Notes under the pieces: generated by a model
Told to the model about the DNA's origin: nothing
The model's input: only the letters and a program-made list of their open reading frames with translations
Database searches by the model: none
NCBI GenBank assembly: GCA_008360955.1
Contig: LUCM01010509.1
Location: 1-64,000 of the forward strand
DNA: 64,000 nucleotides
Source: Fasciolopsis buskii
Lineage: Eukaryota > Platyhelminthes > Trematoda > Plagiorchiida > Fasciolidae
Direction of reading: 5' to 3'
Part shown: positions 37,701-48,900 of the stretch, piece by piece
Layout of the letters: each line of letters opens with the position of its first letter
Numbering within the stretch: the stretch's first letter is position 1
Position numbers and translations under genes: made by a program

Positions 37701-39988
37701 AGCGCAAACTTAAGAGGCTCCATAAGGAGAAAGGTTTAGAAGTTGATATAATCCCAGCACCGGAGGAGAGATGAATCCTCCGGAGGTTCAGCGATAGATC
37801 ACTACATGTGTCCACTCGTTCACGGATCCGATCACACGACACAAGCACTTAATGAAAAAATGATCGGGGACATTTTCTGCCCATTCAAGTTGCACTCCAT
37901 TGAACTACTGGCACACGTGTAAGCAAATTAAAGAAAATTCGTTCAGTTTCTCAACCTCCGGCTTAACTGTGAAGGCCTAACTTCTTGAGGAATGGGACAA
38001 TTCATTTCAGTAGAGTTTGCCGTGAAATCGGGGTTATGGATAAGCAACTATCGCTACACTACTTATTCCTTTAGGCTGATAAGTCTCATGGTTCAGGTAG
38101 CTTTACCACAATGTTATTGAACTCAGTAATGAGTTGATATTACCTACGATAAATCTCGCCGGAGTATTTCTGACGACCGAAAAATTGCATCTCACCTGGG
38201 TTAGTGACAAAATAAAATGCACAATCCGAAATAAGCTCTCAGAGCATTTAGAAGACAATCGAACTTAATTGCAAAAGCTCCCTGATGCGTTTGAAAATTG
38301 ACTCCTCCCAGAGTCCAAATATCTGACCTACCAATTAAAAAAGAAATCGAAGGCGTTGATCGAAACCAGGTGAAAAAGAGGCAGTGCTGAACTGGCTGAG
38401 TTGACCATTGGCTGGAGAGTAGGAGGTTCACTTGAAGGAGTGCGCTTCAAAATGCGAAGTAGTACCTTCTTTGATGGATTAATCTAAAAGCTAAAGCCAA
38501 CCGCGCCTTCACGTTATCTGCGATGTATCGTGTATAGTGACCGATGGCAATAACTCGGTAGAGCTAGGCATCCCGTGACGGACCTACTCTGACTGTTTTG
38601 TCTTCAGGTTTCGAAAGAAAAGCACTTGAAAGGACCGAATTTGACAAGTGAGACTCAGTTGCTTAGTTGGATACAATGTTGTGGCCGGAAAACGGGCTAT
38701 TGTCGGTTAAACAACTCCATGTCGTTGCGGGTACGTGACCTGTGGAGTACCAAGTTGTCGGCTGCCAGACGTACATGAGAACGCCCACATAGAAGTGCGT
38801 GCAACTGACCCCGAGCAAATGGTTTTAATGATTTTGATGTTCAGACGAATTGACGAATTCCCTACCATTTCCCATATTACCACCTACGCGGAATGCCGAA
38901 TTCTGTAGCCTCTCGAACGCCGTAATTTCCTCTCACTTTCAGCAGAAGACACGAAAGCGTCGGGATGTGGTCGGAAACCTGTTGCATTCACTCCTGCTTC
39001 AGAGATGAGCAGGCTTCCACCCTGGAAAACAAATCTGTGTCAACATTCTCGGTACTGACGAATCACAGCACTTTATATTGTTTATGAATCCCACACCTAC
39101 CATGAGGGTTCTCTTTTGCTCACTCTTCCAGATGTTCTTGAGTAATTGAATGGCCGGCCGTGGTCAAGCGGTTTATAATGAGGCAATAATTTTCATCCTG
39201 GTCATTTACAGCCAATTAAAATCTTTGGTAAATGTGCAACATGAACACTTCGAATCTTCGGAGAACAGGGGTGTATCAAATGGGGTGGCGCAATCCGTTA
39301 AATTCGACTAGGAAAGAGATAGGCTGTAGTATTTTGCTATGAAGCTTGCCTGAGTTCATATTAACGTAAATAGAATAATAATAAAGCGCAGAAAACACGT
39401 GATTAGGAGGGGTTCAAAAATGAAGAAATGATCTGGGAACGGGAATTGGAGGAATCTCCGCCTGGTTATTTTGTAACGTGGACCATTTTGCATGGTTCAT
39501 GAAGGTCTAAGACGACCGTAAGTGCTGAAAATGCTGGTGATCAGAATTTATATCTCAGCTAATTGAAGTGATATGCAGTTTGTCAGCCGAACATTTCGGA
39601 TGGTCATTTTTTAAATAAGACACGACGGTCAAATTTCCGACTTAGCCCAATTTGGCTGCCATCCATTCTCCTGAAAACGCTGTTACTGATTTCGTTAACA
39701 GAGTAAAACAAAGCCTATACGTCTGTGTGTTTCATGACCCCTAAGGATAGTTAGCAAATGGAACGGAAACTGGAATGAGCTGTTATTACTGTAGTGTTTT
39801 GTTTCTGGTAGAAGCAAGAAACATTTTTGAACCAGGAAGTTCTGAGACATTACGTGAACTCGTTTCTTTTTTAGCGCCTACAGTAGTAGCAACCACAATG
39901 TAACTGTGAATCAGAAAACTAGCTGCTGGCTTTGCTGGAACCAGAGAACAACAAACGAGTCTTTTTGGGGACCGACACAACCTACGAG
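34726..39988. other. 5.3 kb with no recognised gene
   Basis: An RTE-like 3' tail (ggtcagtgggcctggctctgctgtttaac) lies at about 35774-35830. A plus-strand open frame at 36092-36388 faintly resembles the last strands of an immunoglobulin domain, but it has an in-frame stop immediately upstream and no acceptor. A tRNA-like A-box sequence (TGGTCAAGCGG) occurs at 39161-39171 without a matching B box. Nothing else could be assigned. Confidence 0.4.
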
Positions 39989-40630
39989 AGATGCTCGTCG
40001 GTTAGTTTTCTACTATGGATGTCTACATAGTATCGCTAGGACTGGATGGGGTGACCGGTTGAGTAATGTGGAGGTTAGGAATCTAGTACTAGGTGCCAAT
40101 TCTGAGAATACCTTACATCAGCGTATGAAACTTAGTAGACTACGCTGGTTGGGTTGTGTTTTGTATGGCGAACACTGGTCTTCCATACTGTGCCCTACTT
40201 TGTGTTCCTCCAGAGGAATGGAAGAAGCCATCCGGAGGTCAACAGATGACGTGGCAACATGGAATGAGAAAGTGTATAGCGAACTTAGGTAAAGTAGGTG
40301 TCTCACGCCTTCGTGGTTGGGGTCCGACAGACTCATCAACTTGTTTGCTGGAGACACTGAAGGATATGGCAGTGAACCGTGGCGATCGTGTTGTCATTTT
40401 CTATCGAATCAGAATGATTGAAAACATGTGCGTTTGTACAGTTAGACTGTGTTCCGTGTGTTGGCTGCAGCAGTATCTTATCTATTCCCGCCTGTGTAGG
40501 TCCACTCCCTGTTCCCCTCGGATATTCACTCTTTCTATATAACCTTGTAACTCTGGGGAAAAGGCAGCGACCAGTGAGGCTTGTCTTAACTCTTAATGCT
40601 GAAGACTGATGGTGATGATGGTGACCAAAG
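39989..40630 (+). mobile_element. RTE-type LINE 3' end (same subfamily as 30501-31212)
   Basis: The frame reads DARRLVFYYGCLHSIARTGW, DRLSNVEVRNLVLGA, QRMKLSRLRWLGCVL. It shifts at the shared 2-nt deletion to MANTGLPYCALLCVPPEEW, QQMTWQHGMRKC, VSRLRGWGPTDSS and LETLKDMAVNR. It then breaks instead of ending QWRSCC. The tail (ggcagcgaccagtgaggcttg, then ctgatggtgatgatggtgacc) matches the 3' end of the other copy. It is 5'-truncated and inactive. Confidence 0.85.
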
Positions 40631-42270
40631 TGACCAGCGGATCTGATATTCGAGACGCCGACCTTTTTGATGACACGCTCCATCCACTTCACCGGAACCG
40701 ATCATTTCTATTGTTTTCAAAGTAATTATTCTAGAGCCTTTGTGAGAGTGATCAGAAGAGAACGTTCACGGGAGGCGTGGGATTCGCAAACAATACGAAG
40801 TGCTTCGCGTGTTTCGTTAATGTTTTAGGCAATCGTAAGTGCCAGGAATGCTTGCAATTAGTTAATAGGAAACCCCATGCCCCTGAATAATCTAGCAATT
40901 TTATTGCGAAAACCACTGAATCTGTCAGATTACTGAACACATCCTAACACATTCACGTTTCCTGATGTGTCAGAAAATATTACGGCTTTCGAGGAGCGAC
41001 AATACCTTCATTCCGCGTGAGTGCTAATTTTAAGGGTAGCGGATGTTGACTCGTCGTAACAATTATCCTGACCACAGATAAGTACAGTTGGTTTAACATC
41101 ATACTGATTGCGCCGATCGAGTTGAATGAAATCGCCGCGTGGGGAATTCGGCGAATATCGATGAGCCAAGTTAGGCAACAGAACAACGAACCGCTAAGTG
41201 TTTATTATAAAGGACTAATATAAACAGTTTCATTTTCACTAATGAGCGGATGGTTATGTCCGTTCGACTTGCTTCTTCTCACTACAGTTAATTGAGGTCG
41301 GGCGATAGCGACCGGAAGGTAGCATCGATCGTCAGTTGATGGTCCCAAGCGAGAGCAGCGGTCTTTTGCAACAGGGTTTCATATATCCTGAAAGTGGGTT
41401 GTATGCATCGATCGAGGGGTAATTTCTACTGTCACTAACGCGATAGATCCAATTTTTCGCCTGTCAGAAATATTCCAACGAGATCTGCCATCAGTATTTT
41501 ACCTCGATACTATTTTGGGCGGGGATCGTTTTGAAGCAACCTGAACCACCGGATTCATAAGCCTAAAAGAACCTACGGTGTGGCGATTTTTATTCGCTCA
41601 TGATTTTGCCTTCACGGCAAGTGTTACCGGAATGAATTGTCACTGCACTTAAGCAAAACACCCATTGGCTTGGGGATTTTCGTTAATTTACCTCCTGATA
41701 AGTTACGGGTAGACCGATGCGAAATGCTGACGAATTGGCCACAATAAGGTTCAGATGTCATATTGTGCAAGTCTCAACCGGCGAAGTGAAGGCGGAAAAG
41801 AAGTATCAAAGTGGTTAAAGCCGCCGGAGATGACACCGACTTCGGTAAATATAGCAACGGTCTGGTTGGAGTAGTCATTTTTAGATAGTCTAGCTTGGAT
41901 ATCGGGAAAAATATAAACACGTAACGAAAAGCACCGGAAAAATGTGGTTTGTAATGTACAGAAGTTAAATTTTGAACGGGCAAAATGGAATAGCAAGATT
42001 TACACAAACTAAGACAGACGGGAGTTGCTACATTGCATCCTCTGTTCCCCAGATTCGATGGACGGTCACCCCTGTGAGCAGTACCAATCGGGATAAGAAA
42101 CATCAACGGCGAGCTTTCCAGTAGAAAACAACCTTAAAGTCTTCCATTTCATTCTAACAGGCCAAATCAGCTAATATCAGCGACTCTTTCAAAAGAAAAA
42201 GCCTGGGAAATAAAGCATGGCAGTTATTCTGTTCACGAAAAGGTACATATCACTCGAAAACTCTTCATCC
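40631..42270. other. No recognised gene
   Basis: Nothing assignable was seen on either strand in this stretch. Confidence 0.4.
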
Positions 42271-42672
42271 TCGAAAGCTACAAGTCAGTGTGCGACAATG
42301 GATGACGACCAACTTTTCAATGGAACTACGGCCCAAAAACGAATGTAGCTAAGAAAATCGTAACGATAATAATGACAACAAGGTTGCTGCCTAGAGAAGT
42401 AGTAATTCTGGATGATTTTTCAAAAGAAATTTTCAAACAGTGGTACGACTCGCGCGGATAAACTGGCTGATCCCAAGTTTATGCTCTGGAAGAGCTTTAT
42501 AAGGTAATCATCCGATTTTCGAATGCGGTATAACTTGACCAAAACCGTGAATCGTAGAAAAAATAAAAAACTACAGACGTCAACGCCAATTAAAAGTGTA
42601 TCTCACTTATCTTAGAAGAATGTTCATCACTGGACCAAAATAGATTTACCAATTTTGGAACAAAATTACATG
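42271..42672 (+). repeat. 400-bp dispersed repeat, copy 1
   Basis: This block is nearly identical to 48049-48452 in the same orientation, 5.78 kb away. Similarity is patchy at the start (tcgaaagctaca) and very high from ttcaatggaactacgg to ccaattttgg. Small differences include a 1-nt length change near the start. I recognise no transposon family and saw no terminal repeats. Confidence 0.9.
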
Positions 42673-43176
42673 CGAAGTAAGCGTTTGATAGTTTCTAATC
42701 GGATGTGCAAAACTGCAAAATCCGATAGAGTGAGCGACAAACAGCAGAACAGCCTACAAAATGTCAGTATAAGAAAATGTTTGCTTCTCGGGAATGTGAA
42801 ACAACAGGCATGGGAAGTCCGAAAAACGCGGACAGCTTCATATCCTTATTCTCCCGGTCATAAGAATGGAACGTGTGGACATCCAAAAGGCTCATGCTTT
42901 TTAAGGAGGAGAACAATTCCACAAGCAAAAGAACAGTATGACAAAAACAAGCCGGTTTCACAGAGATATTCAGACAACCAAAGAAACAACATCGAACTGA
43001 AACAAATGAATTCAAAGTGTAATCGGAAGTGGGCGCTTGCGACTGGGGATGACCTGCTCCGCCAACTCGAACGCAGAGCAAATGATTGTTTTAAAACAAA
43101 GACATTGAAAAATACAATAGTTCGGTGTCTGAGTTGTTCCTTTGAAAACGACAATAGGAACGTCGGCTCCCTGTAA
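42655..43176 (+). other. 173-codon open frame, unassigned
   Basis: This is the longest uninterrupted ATG-initiated plus-strand frame outside known features. It starts in the last bases of the 400-bp repeat. The predicted protein is basic and rich in Asn, Lys and Gln, with no signal peptide, membrane segment or motif that I know. The opposite strand also has long frames here. In 64 kb of DNA one such frame is expected by chance, so I do not call a gene. Confidence 0.1.
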
Positions 43177-45630
43177 CCCTTGTCGAGGAAATTGCTTCTG
43201 ATAAGTACATATTCCCACGGCTTATAAAATTTTTTTCCTCGGTATATGGTTTGTGCACTGCGATGTCAGTGGTCTCTCCGCTATCTTCAACTGTTCACCA
43301 TAAAAATCGAATAGTTTACATGATCCAATTATCTGAATTTGTCCAAGTAATTCCGCTCCATAGCTTTTTCTGTGTGGTACAAATGATCGAAATACTTATC
43401 GATAGATAACAATTACATTTTCTCTATTATTAGCCATGAGCGGAATGTTTCAACAAGAGTAAAACAATGGAACCGGAAGAGAGGCCTGAATTAACCGCCT
43501 TCTAATAGTACGATTTCCCAAATTTCGCGATACGTGTCGATCATTACAACTCAGAAAGAAGGGGGATACTGTTGGAAAAATGAGCGGTTGGGATTTAAAC
43601 AATCTGGTGAATTTCTGTTTAAGTATGCTGACTTATGAGTAGTGCCCCTGTTCTCCCATACTATTTTATTCGTTGAGTAATGTGACTATGAGGAAGGGGG
43701 TCATCACTTCACATATGATATACGTATTCTTGTCCAGTTTTCGTTGCCCAGCCGGCTCCAGGAAGTACTAATTGGAATATTTAAAATCGGTCAGGTTGTC
43801 AGCAAGGTCTCCATTGTAATAAAACTTAGTATAAGCTCTTCATTATGAAGCATGCGTGGTTTCTATTGATCGTTGAAGGGACCGCTTAATCTCATATTCA
43901 ACTAGTGAACACCATTCTCTGTCCAATAGAATAATTAGAACTGTTGGAAAATTCTCACCGGGCACATTGAGAAATCACAGGTTGGCGAGCAAGCTCCTTT
44001 TCAGCATTACATCACAAAACATTAAGTAGAATTTTAAGGAGGATTGGAACAGTAGGACAAAAATGTGTGGGAAGAAATAGACGGTATTTCAGGAGCATGC
44101 CTGAACCCATCAGTGAGCACCACTCTGCATGGTTTGGTACTGGAACAATTAGGTCACTCAATAGCACAGTGGTTTCACACCTAGCACATATTAACCAAAT
44201 TGTGAACGTGACAAGCTTTTTTGGACTCTGTATAAGGTCCGGGTAGAATAACTTAGGTTGGTAAAGTGTCGTGTTTTGAGCACACAGCGGAAGTTGTCGT
44301 TAGTCTTCGCAACCATCCACTGTGCACTCAAAAACAATCTCTGGTTGCCAGTCAACTCCAATGGGCCACCCACCATCCCAATGGCAATTCTAGACCACGC
44401 AATAATTGATGCAACACATTTATCCATTTTCGGGTTATGCATGGAACAGTTACAATTCGAACATTCTAACTATAAATTCCGTTTTCCACAGATTCATTGG
44501 AGTTCACGGAAAAGTAGATTACTGCCCCGATCTCATACATGGTTTATTTAAAAACACTCCTTTGCAAAATATCATGAGTACCTAAATAGAAAAGAACACT
44601 AGAGTTGGGTGAGTGGAAAGCTAATCGTCAAGCGAACAAGATTTGAAAATCTCGCGGCAACTCTGACCGCCAGGCCATACACGTACACTATATTGTACTG
44701 GCACTCAGAAAAAATGTTACGTAGATATCGTACAAGTGAAAGGCCTTGATGAGATCAACTAGTCTGTTTCTTAGTTTGCTTTTAACATCCAAAGTTTGTA
44801 CAAGTTGGCTCGGAGAAATAAGGAGCGTGAGGTAAAACAGTCAAGGGGACCGTGCGTGTGTGTGTGTGTCTATGTGCTCGGCTGAACCGGTAGTCAAGTT
44901 TAAGGAGCGACGGGAAGACGTACAAATTGAAAGCCAGTGTATCTACTAGTGAGGTCAAGCTCCTCAGATATAAAAATTCGAACTGGAGAGAGCCAACAAA
45001 CGGCAAGGTCAAATTCACATCAATTCAGACGCTTGTGGCTGCGGTAACGAATGTGAAGATTGAGTGAGAACATTCGGAGACAGTAGGCATACAAACACCT
45101 TGGTCATGATTGGGACACAGTAAACGGTGAGGGCAAAGTCCAATAGAAATCCGGACTTTCGGCGCAACTGGCTGGAAAAGTAATCAACATGGATAGAAAA
45201 CAGAATTATTATAAATAATTTAACCAAACATTATTCTGAGATCCTAAAAAAGAACACACGAGGAGGGCCGTCTGAAAACTACTGAACAAATGACCATTGT
45301 TAAGAAGTGAATAACGACTATGAAATAATTATCTCTGCCGTGACTTTTTTCGCAGATAGCGAAGTTATCATTGAATCAGCTAAACTCGAATAACTTTTGA
45401 CAACGATTAACTTTGGGCTGGTTTCCGCTGCTACCTTGCACCATTAGCTGTCCAAAGGAGTGGTTTACGAAAAATGGTGTAGGGACAAAGAACTATATGA
45501 AACAAGAGAGATTTCGAATTCAAAGACGTCAGTGATTACAGCAGAGTCGCACCAGTTCGGGTGGGGAGATCTCACAGACCACAATCCGGGAGCCGATAAG
45601 TGTGGAGAATTCTATATGAAAGTATTTTTT
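43177..45630. other. No recognised gene; (GT)n at 44855-44869
   Basis: The short dinucleotide run is the only simple feature. This region lies downstream of the GALNT poly-A signal. Confidence 0.4.
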
Positions 45631-45635
45631 CCTAT

Positions 45636-45641
45636 TTTATT
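45636..45641 (-). terminator. Candidate poly-A signal of the GALNT gene
   Basis: AATAAA on the minus strand, about 225 nt after the proposed stop codon in exon F. It is the first perfect hexamer downstream on that strand by eye. Confidence 0.45.
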
Positions 45642-45863
45642 TTTCTCGCATTGTATTCGTTTTCTTCGCCATGGTTCCGAAGACGCGAGATTTGTGCACG
45701 TGTTAGGGCAAAATCAATGTTGGGGTGCAGATAGAAATATTGCACGAAGGACAAAATCCGAGTTAAACTTGTTTTTCACAAAACGGCAGTTTTCTATTTT
45801 GCAAACCTTATTTAGCACATGGCAGATCATCAAAAGACTAAGCACAAAATAAACTAACCCCAA

Positions 45864-45928
45864 CTACTGCCACTGAAAGAATCCGACTGAGCACATCTTA
45901 AAACTTGACTGGTTCAATTTTCCATGGC
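45864..45928 (-). CDS. GALNT terminal exon F (end of lectin repeat gamma), proposed
   Basis: After a 113-bp intron, an acceptor catactag precedes two bases that complete a Gly codon in phase. The exon then reads [20 protein letters not shown] and a TAG. It supplies the second cysteine and the Q-W of repeat gamma, spaced as in repeats alpha and beta. The acceptor has a weak pyrimidine tract, so this exon is less sure than the others. Confidence 0.55.
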
Positions 45929-48900
45929 CTAGTATGCTCCATGGGAAATACAGCGCTTATCGATTTTGAAAAAAGTAGACGGAACGGATGCTGGTCAGGA
46001 TGATGGATGTAGGAAGTTAGAAACAACATAAAAAAACTTACCGGTGACAAGCTCTTTCATATTCTCCGTCCGAAGGCACAAACCGGATTTGATATGAATT
46101 AATTTCTGATACAAAAATGGGTTGGAAAGATAACGAAAAATTGCTATAGCCAATGCGAAAACCGGTGAATTAAAGAGAAGCACAACAACAGTTTCAAGTA
46201 AGTCCCCATAAATAGTTTTCAAAAAGAAGAATCCTGTGGACAGACGTCTTAATTTTATCCCTAATGGGGAATTCTACAGCTTTAGTTTGTAATTAAAGGG
46301 TAAAAATTCTTGACTTGATTGATCGGAACCAACTTCTTTAAAGATCAAGGATCTTAAGTGCCGAGGCCGCGGCACCGAAGTAAGGATGTGGTCAAAATAT
46401 GCGTATACCGTTAATTTGGTCTAGCTAAAAATTCTTGCTTTCAAACTCCCGACCAATTTTGACAGCGAACTGAATAACTGAATAATAACGCCAACGAAAG
46501 CGAGAAACTGACAAACCCAGTTTCTGAATACCACGTCCTACATTGGAACAACTGGAAGACGTAGGAATGGTTGCAGTACCGTGTTGTCCCTTCCGTCAAA
46601 CTCGTGCACACTGGAAACAGATTTAGTGAGGTGTTAACGGCTCACTGAATCGAGCTAGTCACCTCGTTAGAGTTGACCAAAATGAGTAATAGTTGTATTC
46701 GCGTAGGTTCTTGGAGGTAGTAGAGTGATAGACAATAGTTTGCTGTCGCCTGGCTCATTATTATATCTGACTTAGCGTGGATCTAAGCAACTCGAACCTT
46801 CAGGTTTATAGTTCCCAGTCTCCCTCCGGAGCAGTGTGCACTCTAGAAAGCTATAGGGGAACACTCCACCACCACATCCATCGTTCAAACATATCATAAG
46901 TAGGTCAACGGCCTGCCAGGTTTCAACCGTTTATGTTCACACATGAGTGTAATTTAAGCTGACAAATGTGGAGGTTTTTCCTGGTCCTGATTTAGCTGGT
47001 CGTGTTGAAATTGAAAAAAACAGTCGCTGGAATTCATTCAAAGCATTTAGGCCATGTCGTTTCGACGTTCGTAACAGTTACACTCCACTGACTGGAGCTG
47101 TCTGCTCGACTAACAGACAACTTTTGACGTATTCCAGTCACTGAAGGGTAAAATCCACCGGGAATCCCAGTGAATGAGCAGAACAGTTTCCGACCTGGTC
47201 TGTTGCACCACCACATAACCACGATCTGTTATGTGGAACCTGAACAAAATCTAACCGTAAATTATACCCACATCCCAATCATGTGAAGCGGCTTAAGCAA
47301 AGCCGAACGTCGCTAGGATTATGACTTCATATTATCTTAAAATAACTCACAAGTGAGTGAGGATTCGGTTATTCTATTCTTCAAACACTTGTACTTTTTT
47401 GTTACAGCGATTTTATGAACGAAGCAGTATGTATAGAAAGGGAAAGGCGCTGATTATTGGTCATCAAATTAGCAAGCAGCGTTGTGACTTAATCACTGAA
47501 GACAGTGGCGGCATGGAGGACGTCAATTTTACGACATTGCTGTGGTACACAGAAAACCAGATTGGAAACAGAATACACCGAACTAAGCATGAACAGTTAT
47601 TATTAACGGAAAAATTCCAATACAGACATGTAAATGCGACTGAATGGCATAAACAAACAAAGACATCGGTCCGTTGGAAACGGGCAGGGGAAACTTATGG
47701 GCTATTACTGTTCACACACTTACGTTGCCTTTGTACTCAAACACCTGGTTAGAGTCCGGTTGCCTCTGACATTGTGCAAAGCGGAACGTGGACCGCGGGG
47801 CGGGTTCTGGGGTTAGACAACCCACTGTGGACTGTATCTCACCCTTTTCTGTCCACACGAACAATTGATTTCCGCCACGACCATGACAACTACCAACACC
47901 AACCGGGGACTCATTGACTTTTCGTCCCATTGTGTCTAGACAAAGTTCGGAGCCTTGGTTTTTAAACTGAAAGGAAAAACAAAACTTAATAGCGATAAAG
48001 GCAGGAACAACAAAATTGCAGTGGACTACAAACGCAGTTTTTTTGTATTCGAAAGCTACACGTAGGTGGACATCAATGGATGAGGAACCAATTTTTCAAT
48101 GGAACTACGGCCCAAAAACGAATGTAGCTAAGAAAATCGTAACGATAATAATGACAACAAGGTTGCTGCCTAGAGAAGTAGTAATTCTGGATGATTTTTC
48201 AAAAGAAATTTTCAAACAGTGGTACGACTCGCGCGGATAAACTGGCTGGTCTCAAGTTTATGCTCTGGAAGAGCTTTATAAGGTAATCATCCGATTTTCG
48301 AATGCGGTATAACTTGACCAAAACCGTGAATCGTAGAAAAAATAAAAAACTACAGACGTCAACGCCAATTAAAAGTGTATCTCACTTATCTTAGAAGAAT
48401 GTTCATCACTGGACCAAAATAGATTTACCAATTTTGGAATAAAACTACATGTGAGTCCTTTGACAAACCAGCTTGGACAACCGAAGGGTGCATCGGCGAA
48501 TAGCGGATAAATATTTTGGATGCATTTTAGCTACTTTCAAACAACGGTAGTAGCGAAAAAGTGAAACAAAACGACGATGGGTAAGTGAAATGGCAGACAT
48601 GAGGAGAACTTGCAGGACAGTTTTACGGAAATTAGCGATTTGAAAAAAAACTCGCAATAATCAGGCAGCAAAATAACTTTCGAAGGCGTAGATATTAGGG
48701 AGATCAACATCACGAGTGAAACAATGGCAACAATATAGGGCGAAACAGGCCGAATACACCCGAAAATTCCTGACTAGTGCGGTTGGGTGCCTCTCGCAGG
48801 ACACCAGATAGGTGTCGATACCATTAGATTGACGCACAAAACACCGTGGAATTCGTCAAAAACTGTGCATTACTTCCATTTGGCAACAGCCACCAGGTCG

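Noticed and set aside
39151..39190. tRNA or tRNA-derived SINE head (A box TGGTCAAGCGG)
   Set aside because: No B box or cloverleaf follows at the required distance.
42655..43176. 173-codon plus-strand open frame as a gene
   Set aside because: It has no known motif, starts inside a repeat, shows no splice context, and has long frames on the opposite strand. One such frame is expected by chance.
47034..47222. Minus-strand frame with SSSQWSVTV as the last GALNT exon
   Set aside because: It lies upstream of exon E in the intron between D and E, lacks the second cysteine, and exon F fits phase and position better.
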